A stretch of DNA of 6,319 bases from Eubacteriales bacterium (GTDB lineage: Bacteria > Bacillota > Clostridia > Peptostreptococcales > Anaerovoracaceae), in the NCBI GenBank assembly GCA_028702415.1, contig JAQVOT010000071.1:1-6319 (forward strand). The letters run 5' to 3'. Each line of letters begins with the position of its first letter. Positions within the stretch are counted from its first letter, which is position 1. Below, piece by piece: positions 1-3,831 of this stretch. A program made the translations under genes and the position numbers. Under the pieces are notes generated by a model. The model saw only the letters and a list, made by a program, of their open reading frames with translations, was not told the DNA's origin and searched no databases.

Positions 1-26
1 TACTTTTTCATTAAAAGGCAAGCAAA

Positions 27-55
27 AAGGACTCTGGATATTGTCCTGAGCCCTT
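27..55 (-). terminator. Weak hairpin, possible leftward terminator
   Basis: Arms 27-34 and 48-55 form an 8-bp stem that is complete only in minus-strand RNA, where the one mismatch becomes a G-U pair. Only about three U residues follow outside the stem, and a competing 5-bp hairpin (AGGAC/GTCCT) uses the same bases. No minus-strand gene lies upstream, so the role is doubtful. Confidence 0.25.
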
Positions 56-57
56 GG

Positions 58-114
58 CATTGTGAATTTATTCGTTCACTGTGAATTTAGTTTTACATTG
101 TGAAGTTACTTTTT
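58..114. repeat. Three tandem imperfect 19-bp repeats
   Basis: The core TGTGAATTTA occurs at 61-70 and 80-89, and as TGTGAAGTTA at 99-108, giving an exact 19-bp period (units start near 58, 77 and 96). The 10-mer TACTTTTTCA that ends the third unit (107-116) also occurs at 1-10, so a further unit may lie just left of the window. The array sits 70-125 bp upstream of the promoter of the membrane-protein gene. It could be a set of regulator sites on one face of the helix or a decayed repeat; nothing in it identifies a regulator. Confidence 0.6.
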
Positions 115-183
115 CAAGTCACCTTTTGTAATACCTTACTTTTTTTCTGCTCTGCAATCCGAGCAAGAGCTTAACCTTCGAAA

Positions 184-211
184 TTGTTTCGTGCAAAATC
201 AGAATTATGAT
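184..211 (+). promoter_or_regulatory. Candidate SigA promoter of the YgjV-type gene
   Basis: TTGTTT (184-189), a 16-bp spacer and TATGAT (206-211) form a plausible promoter. An overlapping TATACT at 211-216 is a second possible -10. Transcription would start near 218, leaving a leader of about 20 nt that contains the AGGAG at 226-230. This argues against translation from the in-frame GTG at 191, which would lie inside the promoter. Confidence 0.4.
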
Positions 212-238
212 ATACTCACAAAGATAGGAGCAAAGAAA

Positions 239-772
239 ATGACAAAAATAATAGCAAACGGTTTCGGAGTCATCTCAACTATCTGTTTCATAATTTCATT
301 TCAGATAAAATCCAATAGAGCACTTTATATTGTACAGACAATCGCCAATGTCTTTTATTGTCTGCAGTTCCTTCTGATTGGTGCTTTTGGAGAGCTTTTC
401 AATATGGGTCTTCAGATAATTCGAAACCTGCTTCTGATTAATTATAATAAATGGAGCTGGTTGAAGTGGCGGGGCTGGGCGCCTGTTTTCTGCGTTCCAA
501 GTATTATATACATGCTTGTCACCTGGACCAATCCTCTGGACATTCTGCCCTTCCTCGCCTATGCGGTAAGCACCTTCGCTTTTTTCTCGAACAGCGCCAA
601 GTTCATCCGTCTCAGCGAGCTCTTCTGCGTATCCCCCGCATGGCTGGTTTATGATCTAATAATGGGAGCCTACGGCGGTGTGCTCACCGAGATTGTAATC
701 CTTGGCTCGGTAATAGTATCCATTATTCGTTTCGGGTGGAAAGGTCTGGACTCCGAAGACTTCGTCCTGTAG
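239..772 (+). CDS. YgjV-family multi-pass inner membrane protein
   Basis: A 177-residue, strongly hydrophobic protein that fits the Imp-YgjV family (E. coli YgjV is of similar length); the molecular function of that family is not established. Hydrophobic stretches lie at about residues 4-22, 30-49, 54-68 (weak), 79-96, 100-117, 126-144 and 147-164, so five to seven membrane passes are likely. Polar loops include INYNKWSWLKWRGW near residues 67-80, and the C-terminal tail is short and acidic. The ATG at 239 is chosen because AGGAG (226-230) lies 8 nt before it; a GTG 16 codons upstream is in frame but overlaps the promoter and has no ribosome binding site. The gene is monocistronic and converges on the HU gene, sharing the intergenic hairpin at 778-809. 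Family assignment rests on overall pattern rather than a catalytic motif. Confidence 0.75.
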   Translation: MTKIIANGFGVISTICFIISFQIKSNRALYIVQTIANVFYCLQFLLIGAFGELFNMGLQIIRNLLLINYNKWSWLKWRGWAPVFCVPSIIYMLVTWTNPLDILPFLAYAVSTFAFFSNSAKFIRLSELFCVSPAWLVYDLIMGAYGGVLTEIVILGSVIVSIIRFGWKGLDSEDFVL

Positions 773-777
773 CGAAT

Positions 778-809
778 AAAAAAAGACCTGCCCGAAATTT
801 CGGACAGGT
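778..809 (-). terminator. Strong intrinsic terminator of the HU gene
   Basis: Arms 786-797 and 798-809 form a near-perfect 12-bp palindrome (ACCTG.CCGAAA), with a G-U pair at the one imperfect position in minus-strand RNA, followed by seven U residues (778-784). In the plus direction no U tract follows, so it is built for leftward transcription, although the hairpin could also protect the 3' end of the convergent membrane-protein mRNA. Confidence 0.9.
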
Positions 810-830
810 GCAATTCTTGCTCAGATTCAC

Positions 831-1103
831 TTATTTAACAGCATCCTTCAGAGCTTTTCCAGCCTTGAAAGCAGGAGCCTTTGACTCGCTAATCTTGATT
901 TCAGCGCCGGTCTGAGGATTTCTGGCCTTTCTTGCTGCTCTCTTTCTTACTTCGAAAGTACCAAATCCTATCAGCTGTACTTTGTCGCCCTTCTGCATAG
1001 CCTTGGTAATTGAATCAAATGTTGCTGCTACTGCATTTCCAGCATCTTTTTTTGACAAACCTGCTGCTTCAGCTACTGCTGCGATTAAATCTGTTTTATT
1101 CAT
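831..1103 (-). CDS. hup: HU-type nucleoid DNA-binding protein
   Basis: A complete 90-residue HU/IHF-family histone-like protein, exactly the usual length. Members work as dimers that bend and compact DNA in the nucleoid. The N-terminal helices ([17 protein letters not shown], residues 1-17) form the dimer core. The signature [18 protein letters not shown] follows at 46-63, and the beta-arm carries RNPQTG (61-66) with the intercalating proline at 63. The C-terminal part is lysine- and alanine-rich. The absence of an IHF-like partner and the sequence type favour homodimeric HU. Start: GGAGGA at 1112-1117 lies 8 nt before the ATG. The gene is monocistronic, with its own promoter and strong terminator. 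Codon use is biased (GCT, AAA, CTG), as expected for an abundant protein. Confidence 0.97.
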   Translation of the reverse strand: MNKTDLIAAVAEAAGLSKKDAGNAVAATFDSITKAMQKGDKVQLIGFGTFEVRKRAARKARNPQTGAEIKISESKAPAFKAGKALKDAVK

Positions 1104-1125
1104 CTTGTGAATCCTCCATTTCTTG

Positions 1126-1143
1126 TTTGGTAATTTTGGTAAT
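1126..1143. repeat. Perfect 9-bp tandem duplication in the HU leader
   Basis: TTTGGTAAT occurs twice head to tail (1126-1134 and 1135-1143). It runs from the HU -10 element into the untranslated leader, ending 8 bp before the Shine-Dalgarno complement. It may be simple slippage or a protein site overlapping the start of transcription. Confidence 0.7.
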
Positions 1144-1171
1144 TATACAAATACTAATTTCTCCCTTTCAG
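1142..1171 (-). promoter_or_regulatory. Promoter of the HU gene
   Basis: A perfect TATAAT (1147 down to 1142) lies downstream of CTGAAA at 1166-1171 (18-bp spacer; TGAAAG with 17 bp is the alternative). The start point would be near 1135, giving a leader of about 30 nt with GGAGGA. It lies between the upstream gene's terminator and HU, so HU is transcribed independently. Confidence 0.6.
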
Positions 1172-1187
1172 CGAACACATTATCTCA

Positions 1188-1227
1188 CAAAAATGCCCAT
1201 GTATCAAGGTTTATAGGCATTTTTTGT
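1188..1227 (-). terminator. Intrinsic terminator downstream of the PPOX gene
   Basis: AAAAATGCC (1189-1197) pairs with GGCATTTTT (1216-1224), closing an 18-nt loop that can fold further (TAT/ATA). A-runs and T-runs flank both sides, so it can act in both directions. The U tract serves the minus-strand PPOX transcript. The 110 bp between this hairpin and the PPOX stop hold nothing I can support. Confidence 0.75.
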
Positions 1228-1339
1228 TATCAAATCATATTATTTATCATTCTTCTTCACTTTCTCCCCGAAGAGGAAGTAGCAGCATTTCCACCGTTTC
1301 TTTCCCTCTCCATCTATTTACCATGTCCCAAATATGTGT

Positions 1340-1822
1340 TTATCTTTCTGATGGCAGAGGTCTCTTCCTGGCGGTGAACTCATCCACATCAACTCTGATT
1401 AAGTGAACCGCCGATAGCATCTTTTCTGAAAACTCATATTCTTCTCCGATCTGAGTTTTCATGAAGATATTCATTGCTCTTTTTCTGGCTTCATATCCCT
1501 CAATAATTTCAGCTCGCCCTCGGCCCATAACCGAACAATACGACATTCCGTTCATACAAGGTTTTACACCATTAAAGGGTTTCACGTCACATTCGAGTTC
1601 AAAACAACAGTCGGGGTTGTTTATGATCAGATCCATCTTGTGCCCCTTCATACCGCTGTGGAGATACAGTGTCAGGCGACCCTCATTCATTTCGTAACCG
1701 TAGTTCATCGGAACAATATAGGGTCTACCGCGATCCACCAGTCCCAGGTGCAAAAATTTTGCCCTGCTCAGCATACCTTCTATTTCATTGATATCTGTAA
1801 CCTCAATTTCTCTTCTTGTCAT
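1340..1822 (-). CDS. PPOX/Nim-type flavin-binding protein
   Basis: A 160-residue single-domain protein of the pyridoxamine 5'-phosphate oxidase-like split-barrel superfamily, closest in pattern to the Nim (5-nitroimidazole reductase-like) proteins. Visible marks are the first strands AKFLHLGLVDRGRPYIVPMNYGY (split here as AKFLHLGLVD, 21-30, and RPYIVPMNYGY, 33-43), YLHSGMKGHKMDLI (53-66) with the flavin-side GxKGHK pattern, NNPDCCFE (68-75), and SVMGRGRAEII (97-107). Members bind FMN or a related cofactor in a homodimer and act as cytoplasmic reductases or oxidases of mostly unknown substrate. True pyridoxamine phosphate oxidase is longer and carries a C-terminal substrate region absent here. 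Start: AGGAAG at 1831-1836, 8 nt before the ATG. The gene has an extended -10 directly upstream and also lies behind a candidate leader RNA with a terminator, so readthrough control is possible. Nitroimidazole resistance is not implied by sequence alone. Confidence 0.85.
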   Translation of the reverse strand: MTRREIEVTDINEIEGMLSRAKFLHLGLVDRGRPYIVPMNYGYEMNEGRLTLYLHSGMKGHKMDLIINNPDCCFELECDVKPFNGVKPCMNGMSYCSVMGRGRAEIIEGYEARKRAMNIFMKTQIGEEYEFSEKMLSAVHLIRVDVDEFTARKRPLPSER

Positions 1823-1847
1823 CTATTGATCTTCCTTTTTTATAGTC

Positions 1848-1856
1848 ATTATAACA
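1848..1856 (-). promoter_or_regulatory. Extended -10 promoter of the PPOX gene
   Basis: TGTTATAAT (minus strand, 1856 to 1848) is a perfect TGnTATAAT. The start point would be near 1841, about 20 nt before the gene. The -35 position falls inside the terminator stem at 1862-1897 and does not resemble TTGACA, so this promoter would depend on the extended -10. Confidence 0.55.
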
Positions 1857-1857
1857 T

Positions 1858-1897
1858 ATAAAATGGGCTACGACATCTTTTCGACGCGTAGCCCATT
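1858..1897 (-). terminator. 11-bp perfect hairpin with short U tract
   Basis: Arms 1862-1872 and 1887-1897 are perfectly complementary (AATGGGCTACG/CGTAGCCCATT) around a 14-nt loop. In minus-strand RNA UUUU (two of these U in the stem) and then AUAU follow. It ends the candidate leader transcript that starts near 2105, and probably also the upstream YgjP transcript, which has no terminator of its own. It stands only about 36 bp before the PPOX start codon, an attenuator-like position. Confidence 0.65.
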
Positions 1898-1922
1898 ACT
1901 TATCTACCTGCAACACCCTCAT
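1896..1922 (-). CDS. Possible 8-residue leader peptide
   Basis: Encodes MRVLQVDK. GAGGTG (1929-1934) lies 6 nt before its ATG and overlaps the stop of the preceding short frame, so the two could be translationally coupled. Its TAA (1898-1896) enters the base of the terminator stem at 1887-1897, so a ribosome stalled at the end would mask the 5' arm. This geometry fits leader peptides of ribosome-dependent attenuators. So short a frame can easily arise by chance. Confidence 0.25.
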   Translation of the reverse strand: MRVLQVDK

Positions 1923-1932
1923 TTCCATCACC

Positions 1933-1986
1933 TCATTTTTTCAGTGCCTTTAGATCCTTATTCAGTTGTCTTTTCATTCCTGTCAC
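1933..1986 (-). CDS. Possible 17-residue small protein
   Basis: Encodes a basic, lysine- and leucine-rich peptide ending MKRQLNKDLKALKK, predicted helical. It may start at GTG 1986 or at ATG 1977; the only purine-rich stretches nearby are GGAAG at about 2000 and GAGAGAG just before the GTG, so initiation is not clear-cut. It is in the same frame as the 31-codon frame upstream and separated from it only by a TAA and two codons. The two may be halves of one roughly 50-residue gene with a nonsense mutation. Confidence 0.22.
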   Translation of the reverse strand: MTGMKRQLNKDLKALKK

Positions 1987-1992
1987 TCTCTC

Positions 1993-2088
1993 TTATATTC
2001 TTCCTATTTCCCCCACATCATCCGGGGTCTCACGAGAGCAGCGATTCAATTCAGAAACTTCTAAAAATCTATATACTCGAGAGTTCAA
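1993..2088 (-). CDS. Possible 31-residue small protein, TTG start
   Basis: Opens with TTG behind GAGGGAG (2094-2100, spacing 5), only about 17 nt after the predicted transcript start. The product is mixed and protein-like: it begins NSRVYRFLEVSELNR after the initiator and ends RETPDDVGEIGRI. An in-frame TAG inside the -10 box rules out a longer upstream form. I recognise no family. If the TAA at 1993-1995 were a sense codon, the frame would continue to 1933 and encode a charged, helical protein of about 51 residues. The long frame on the opposite strand here is low-complexity and not gene-like. Confidence 0.28.
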   Translation of the reverse strand: MNSRVYRFLEVSELNRCSRETPDDVGEIGRI

Positions 2089-2111
2089 TTTCTCTCCCTC
2101 TCTGTACGTGC

Positions 2112-2140
2112 ACTATACCGATTTATCTAGATGAAGTCAA
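2112..2140 (-). promoter_or_regulatory. SigA promoter for the leader upstream of PPOX
   Basis: TTGACT (2140-2135), exactly 17 bp, then TATAGT (2117-2112); five of six bases match consensus in each box. The start would be the A near 2105. It lies 60 bp past the YgjP stop codon with no gene immediately ahead, which is why a small transcript is proposed. Confidence 0.65.
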
Positions 2141-2201
2141 GGTGTTCTCGACGTGTTTATTGTTGTTTTTTTGTATTGGGAAAGCAACATTAGACAACCT
2201 G

Positions 2202-2786
2202 TCAGCAGTTAACCGCCCAGACCCTTTTCATCAGCACTTCCCCGTTATCCTTAAGCCACCTGTGCCATCTCCTGTACTCCGGGTAAACCTGCAGGACTTC
2301 CTTGTAGAACTGTGGGGAATGATTCATCTCCTTGAGATGGCAAAGCTCGTGAACCAGTATAGCATCCATCACTTCCATGGGGGCCATCAAAAGCAGGCAG
2401 TTGAAGTTCAGATTGCCTTTCCCACTGCAGCTTCCCCATTTGCTTTTCTGACATCTTATAGTAATCCTGCCGGGATTCACTCCCATAATCCGGGCGTAAT
2501 AGAAAACCCGTTCAGGAATTATGGCCTTTGCGCGGGCTGTCAGACTTGCGATTTCCTGTGCAGTTATAGGCCCCTGATCCATGGCAAGTGCCATGGTTTT
2601 ACTCTGCCGCTTTGCTGCCTTTGCAATCCAGCTTCCGTTTTCCCGGATAAACTTCTCGATACTTCCCTGGCTTGCACGGTAAGGGGCGCGAACAACAAGA
2701 CCCTCGTCTGTCATGGAGAGCCCTATGGTTCTCCTGCCGCTTCTTATTATACGATAATCTGTCACTATTTCATTCTGCTCATTCAT
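2202..2786 (-). CDS. YgjP-type (DUF45) zinc metalloprotein
   Basis: A 194-residue cytoplasmic protein of the YgjP-like/M48-like family. The N-terminal strands carry the family pattern (RSGRRTIGLSM, 15-25; GLVVRAPYRAS, 29-39). KSKWGSCS (114-121) is the conserved segment before the active site. HELCHLKEMNHS (146-157) gives the HExxH zinc motif with a third ligand in NH (155-156), and YRRWHRWL follows near 171-178. Nothing essential is missing. The family is related to SprT/WLM-type peptidases; E. coli YgjP has been reported as a UTP pyrophosphatase, so a peptidase role should not be assumed. No signal peptide. Start: the ATG at 2786 has no good Shine-Dalgarno (AT-rich leader; GGGAA is about 19 nt away), but an in-frame TAA 30 nt upstream excludes an extension, and the next Met lies inside the conserved region. 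No terminator of its own is visible before 1897. Confidence 0.88.
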   Translation of the reverse strand: MNEQNEIVTDYRIIRSGRRTIGLSMTDEGLVVRAPYRASQGSIEKFIRENGSWIAKAAKRQSKTMALAMDQGPITAQEIASLTARAKAIIPERVFYYARIMGVNPGRITIRCQKSKWGSCSGKGNLNFNCLLLMAPMEVMDAILVHELCHLKEMNHSPQFYKEVLQVYPEYRRWHRWLKDNGEVLMKRVWAVNC

Positions 2787-2830
2787 GTCAATATATATGT
2801 ACCGGTTCCCTTAGAAATTATTTCCGCTAT

Positions 2831-2839
2831 ATCATACCA
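2831..2839 (-). promoter_or_regulatory. Extended -10 promoter of the YgjP gene
   Basis: TGGTATGAT (2839 to 2831, minus strand) matches TGnTATRAT. The start would be near 2824 with a leader of about 38 nt. No good -35: TTTCTT sits at the right place inside the U tract of the preceding terminator. The arrangement copies that of the PPOX promoter. Confidence 0.5.
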
Positions 2840-2850
2840 TGAACTTTCCA

Positions 2851-2878
2851 AAAAAGAAAAAAGCAGCCCTTAGGCTGC
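2851..2878 (-). terminator. Strong intrinsic terminator of the small transcript
   Basis: GCAGCC (2863-2868) and GGCTGC (2873-2878) form a 6-bp GC-rich stem with a CTTA tetraloop. In minus-strand RNA it is followed by six U, one C and six more U. It faces leftward, yet the only candidate gene between it and the previous terminator at 3179-3221 is the 23-residue frame at 2913-2984. Confidence 0.88.
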
Positions 2879-2912
2879 ACAAAAAACTTTGAGTTTTTAT
2901 TTTTCGTATCTT

Positions 2913-2984
2913 TTATCTGCCTTTTACAAAAATGTCAATCAGATACGCACAGTCAGCGAAAGTCTTAATTATTGACTTTATCAT
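2913..2984 (-). CDS. Probable 23-residue small protein or leader peptide
   Basis: Begins MIKSIIKTFADCAYLI and ends DIFVKGR. Hydrophobic residues (I2, I5, I6, F9, A13, L15, I16, I18, F19, V20) with lysines at both ends suggest a short amphipathic or membrane-associated helix; one cysteine at 12. GAGGG at 2990-2994 lies 5 nt before the ATG. The frame is bracketed by its own SigA promoter (3052-3080) and a strong terminator (2851-2878), which makes it a plausible free-standing gene. I recognise no family. It lacks the usual features of AgrD peptides (no recognisable cyclising cysteine context plus acidic tail) and has no signal-peptide cleavage site. Alternatives are a leader peptide controlling the YgjP gene, a type I toxin-like peptide, or chance in a small RNA. 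Confidence 0.5.
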   Translation of the reverse strand: MIKSIIKTFADCAYLIDIFVKGR

Positions 2985-3051
2985 CTTATCCCTCTTTTCC
3001 GTCCCTTTTTAGTGTAATTATCAGTTATCATTTATTCTCTAGGACAATTAC

Positions 3052-3080
3052 ATTTTAATGCTTAGTTTGTGGTATTTCAA
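3052..3080 (-). promoter_or_regulatory. SigA promoter of the 23-residue small gene
   Basis: TTGAAA (3080-3075), exactly 17 bp, then TAAAAT (3057-3052); five of six bases match in each box. The start is near 3045, giving a transcript of about 190 nt to the terminator. A 7-bp dyad TGTAATT (3013-3019)/AATTACA (3046-3052) flanks the start with arms about three helical turns apart, a possible operator pair. The remaining stretch 3081-3178 contains small hairpins (CTTT/AAAG near 3110) and an 18-codon frame without a ribosome binding site, but no gene I can support. Confidence 0.65.
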
Positions 3081-3178
3081 CAGGTATTTTTATATTAGTT
3101 TGCTGTTCTTTGATGAAAGATCAGCGACTTTAGTCTGTTTTTTCATTTTTTTCGTGCAAAACCAAGCCTTTCCATAAA

Positions 3179-3221
3179 CAAAAAACCCCGCAAACCCTTG
3201 GGGCGCAAGGGCTACCGGGTT
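3179..3221 (-). terminator. Strong two-tier terminator of the thioesterase gene
   Basis: Inner stem CCCTTG (3195-3200)/CAAGGG (3206-3211) is stacked in an outer AACCC (3184-3188)/GGGTT (3217-3221) stem, followed by six U in minus-strand RNA (3185-3180). No U tract in the plus direction. Confidence 0.9.
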
Positions 3222-3246
3222 ATGACACTTCTTTGCTTCACTTTAT

Positions 3247-3756
3247 TCACTCCGCTCCCGTGCACTGCTTCTTTGCGGTCTCCGGTTTCTTATGTTCCTC
3301 CACAGTGTCCACATTCATATATGTTGAGGTTGCAATTGCGACCATCTTGCCTGTACTTCCGGCGAAAGCTTCTCCTGTAAGCTGTGTGATCCTGCGGCCG
3401 TTCTGGACTGCCTTTGCACGAACCATAAGAACATCTCCCACATCTATGGGGCGCATGTAATTCACGTTCAGTGAAATAGTCGGTGCGAAATTCTCTCCGG
3501 CAAAAAACCGGGCAAGTGCAGCGATGGTCAAATCGAAGGCAGTGCATATGGCACCTCCGTGCATCTTGCCTACACGGTTAGCCTGCCACTCCAGTACGGG
3601 AAATTGGAAGGTAATGGTCCTCTCATCGAAGGAGCACCCCCCTTCACGGCCCTCCATGAGACCGTTTATTGTCGCCTTCTGAACCACATTGTTTTCGTAT
3701 AAAGTTTTCTTTACGTGTTCCTCCAGTCGCTGCTGGCCTGTGATGTTGTTTTCCAT
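3247..3756 (-). CDS. PaaI-type hotdog-fold thioesterase
   Basis: A 169-residue single hotdog domain of the PaaI/acyl-CoA thioesterase family, which hydrolyses acyl- or aryl-CoA thioesters in the cytoplasm as a multimer. The diagnostic segment is GKMHGGAICTAFDLTIAALA (63-82): HGG at 66-68 starts the long hotdog helix and D75 is the likely catalytic acid. NVNYMRPIDVGDVLMVRAKA (97-116) is the usual core strand, and RRITQLTGEAF and KMVAIATSTYM complete the sheet. The C-terminal 20 residues are charged and probably flexible. The ATG at 3756 is chosen: AAGGAAGGG (3759-3767) precedes it. The in-frame ATG at 3777 lies at the expected transcription start and has no leader. The substrate cannot be told from sequence. 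Divergent from the sugar-kinase gene through overlapping promoters. Confidence 0.88.
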   Translation of the reverse strand: MENNITGQQRLEEHVKKTLYENNVVQKATINGLMEGREGGCSFDERTITFQFPVLEWQANRVGKMHGGAICTAFDLTIAALARFFAGENFAPTISLNVNYMRPIDVGDVLMVRAKAVQNGRRITQLTGEAFAGSTGKMVAIATSTYMNVDTVEEHKKPETAKKQCTGAE

Positions 3757-3779
3757 AACCCTTCCTTTCTTTATCATAT

Positions 3780-3788
3780 ATTATACCA
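3780..3788 (-). promoter_or_regulatory. Extended -10 promoter of the thioesterase gene
   Basis: TGGTATAAT (3788 to 3780, minus strand) is a perfect extended -10; the start would be near 3773, about 17 nt before the chosen start codon. The -35 position (about 3803-3808) is poor and overlaps the divergent promoter. Confidence 0.65.
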
Positions 3789-3793
3789 TTGTC

Positions 3794-3802
3794 TGTTATA
3801 AT
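3794..3802 (+). promoter_or_regulatory. Extended -10 promoter of the sugar-kinase gene
   Basis: TGTTATAAT is a perfect extended -10; transcription would start near 3809, giving a leader of about 23 nt with GGAGGTGA. Its TATAAT lies only 11 bp from, and inverted relative to, the TATAAT of the thioesterase promoter. Confidence 0.65.
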
Positions 3803-3831
3803 ATATGCAGATAAATCATGGGAGGTGACAC

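Larger units (their letters stand above)
1861..2105 (-). ncRNA. Candidate leader or small RNA upstream of PPOX
   Basis: A transcript of about 245 nt is predicted from a SigA promoter (2112-2140) and a terminator (1858-1897). It could fold GAGAG/CTCTC near 2079-2096 and CCCC/GGGG near 2014-2030. It matches no riboswitch, T-box, 6S, SRP or tmRNA signature known to me. It contains three very short reading frames described separately. It may be a small RNA, a small-protein mRNA, or a leader that controls PPOX by attenuation. The rest of this gap (2141-2201) shows no gene and no terminator for the upstream YgjP gene. Confidence 0.35.

Noticed and set aside
1..84. Open frame from the left edge (plus strand) and another reaching the edge on the minus strand
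   Set aside because: Both are short, lack any recognisable protein pattern, and overlap the tandem repeats and hairpin; too little sequence to call a gene end.
191..238. GTG at 191 as start of the YgjV-type gene
   Set aside because: No ribosome binding site, lies within the predicted promoter, and the extra 16 residues are not membrane-like; ATG 239 has AGGAG at ideal spacing.
1243..1325. 25-codon minus-strand frame (starts MVNRWRGKE) between PPOX and its terminator
   Set aside because: No convincing ribosome binding site and an irregular composition; could be the ordinary 3' untranslated part of the PPOX mRNA.
1898..2105. Known riboswitch or structural RNA in the PPOX leader (T-box, cyclic-di-GMP, glycine, 6S, SRP, tmRNA)
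   Set aside because: None of the conserved core sequences of these classes could be found by reading; only generic short hairpins are visible.
1863..2873. A 336-codon plus-strand frame
   Set aside because: It runs antisense to YgjP and across promoters, terminators and the leader region; its product is low-complexity (runs of F, L, S, H, P) with no domain, while the minus strand encodes a protein with a complete HExxH motif.
2882..2898. AAAAACT/AGTTTTT hairpin with T-rich flank as a plus-strand terminator
   Set aside because: The stem is almost all A-T and no plus-strand gene lies upstream; it is probably the AT-rich tail of the small minus-strand transcript.
3090..3146. 18-codon minus-strand frame (starts MKKQTKVADLSS)
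   Set aside because: No Shine-Dalgarno near its ATG, which sits in an A-rich run, and it ends before the promoter of the small transcript; likely chance.
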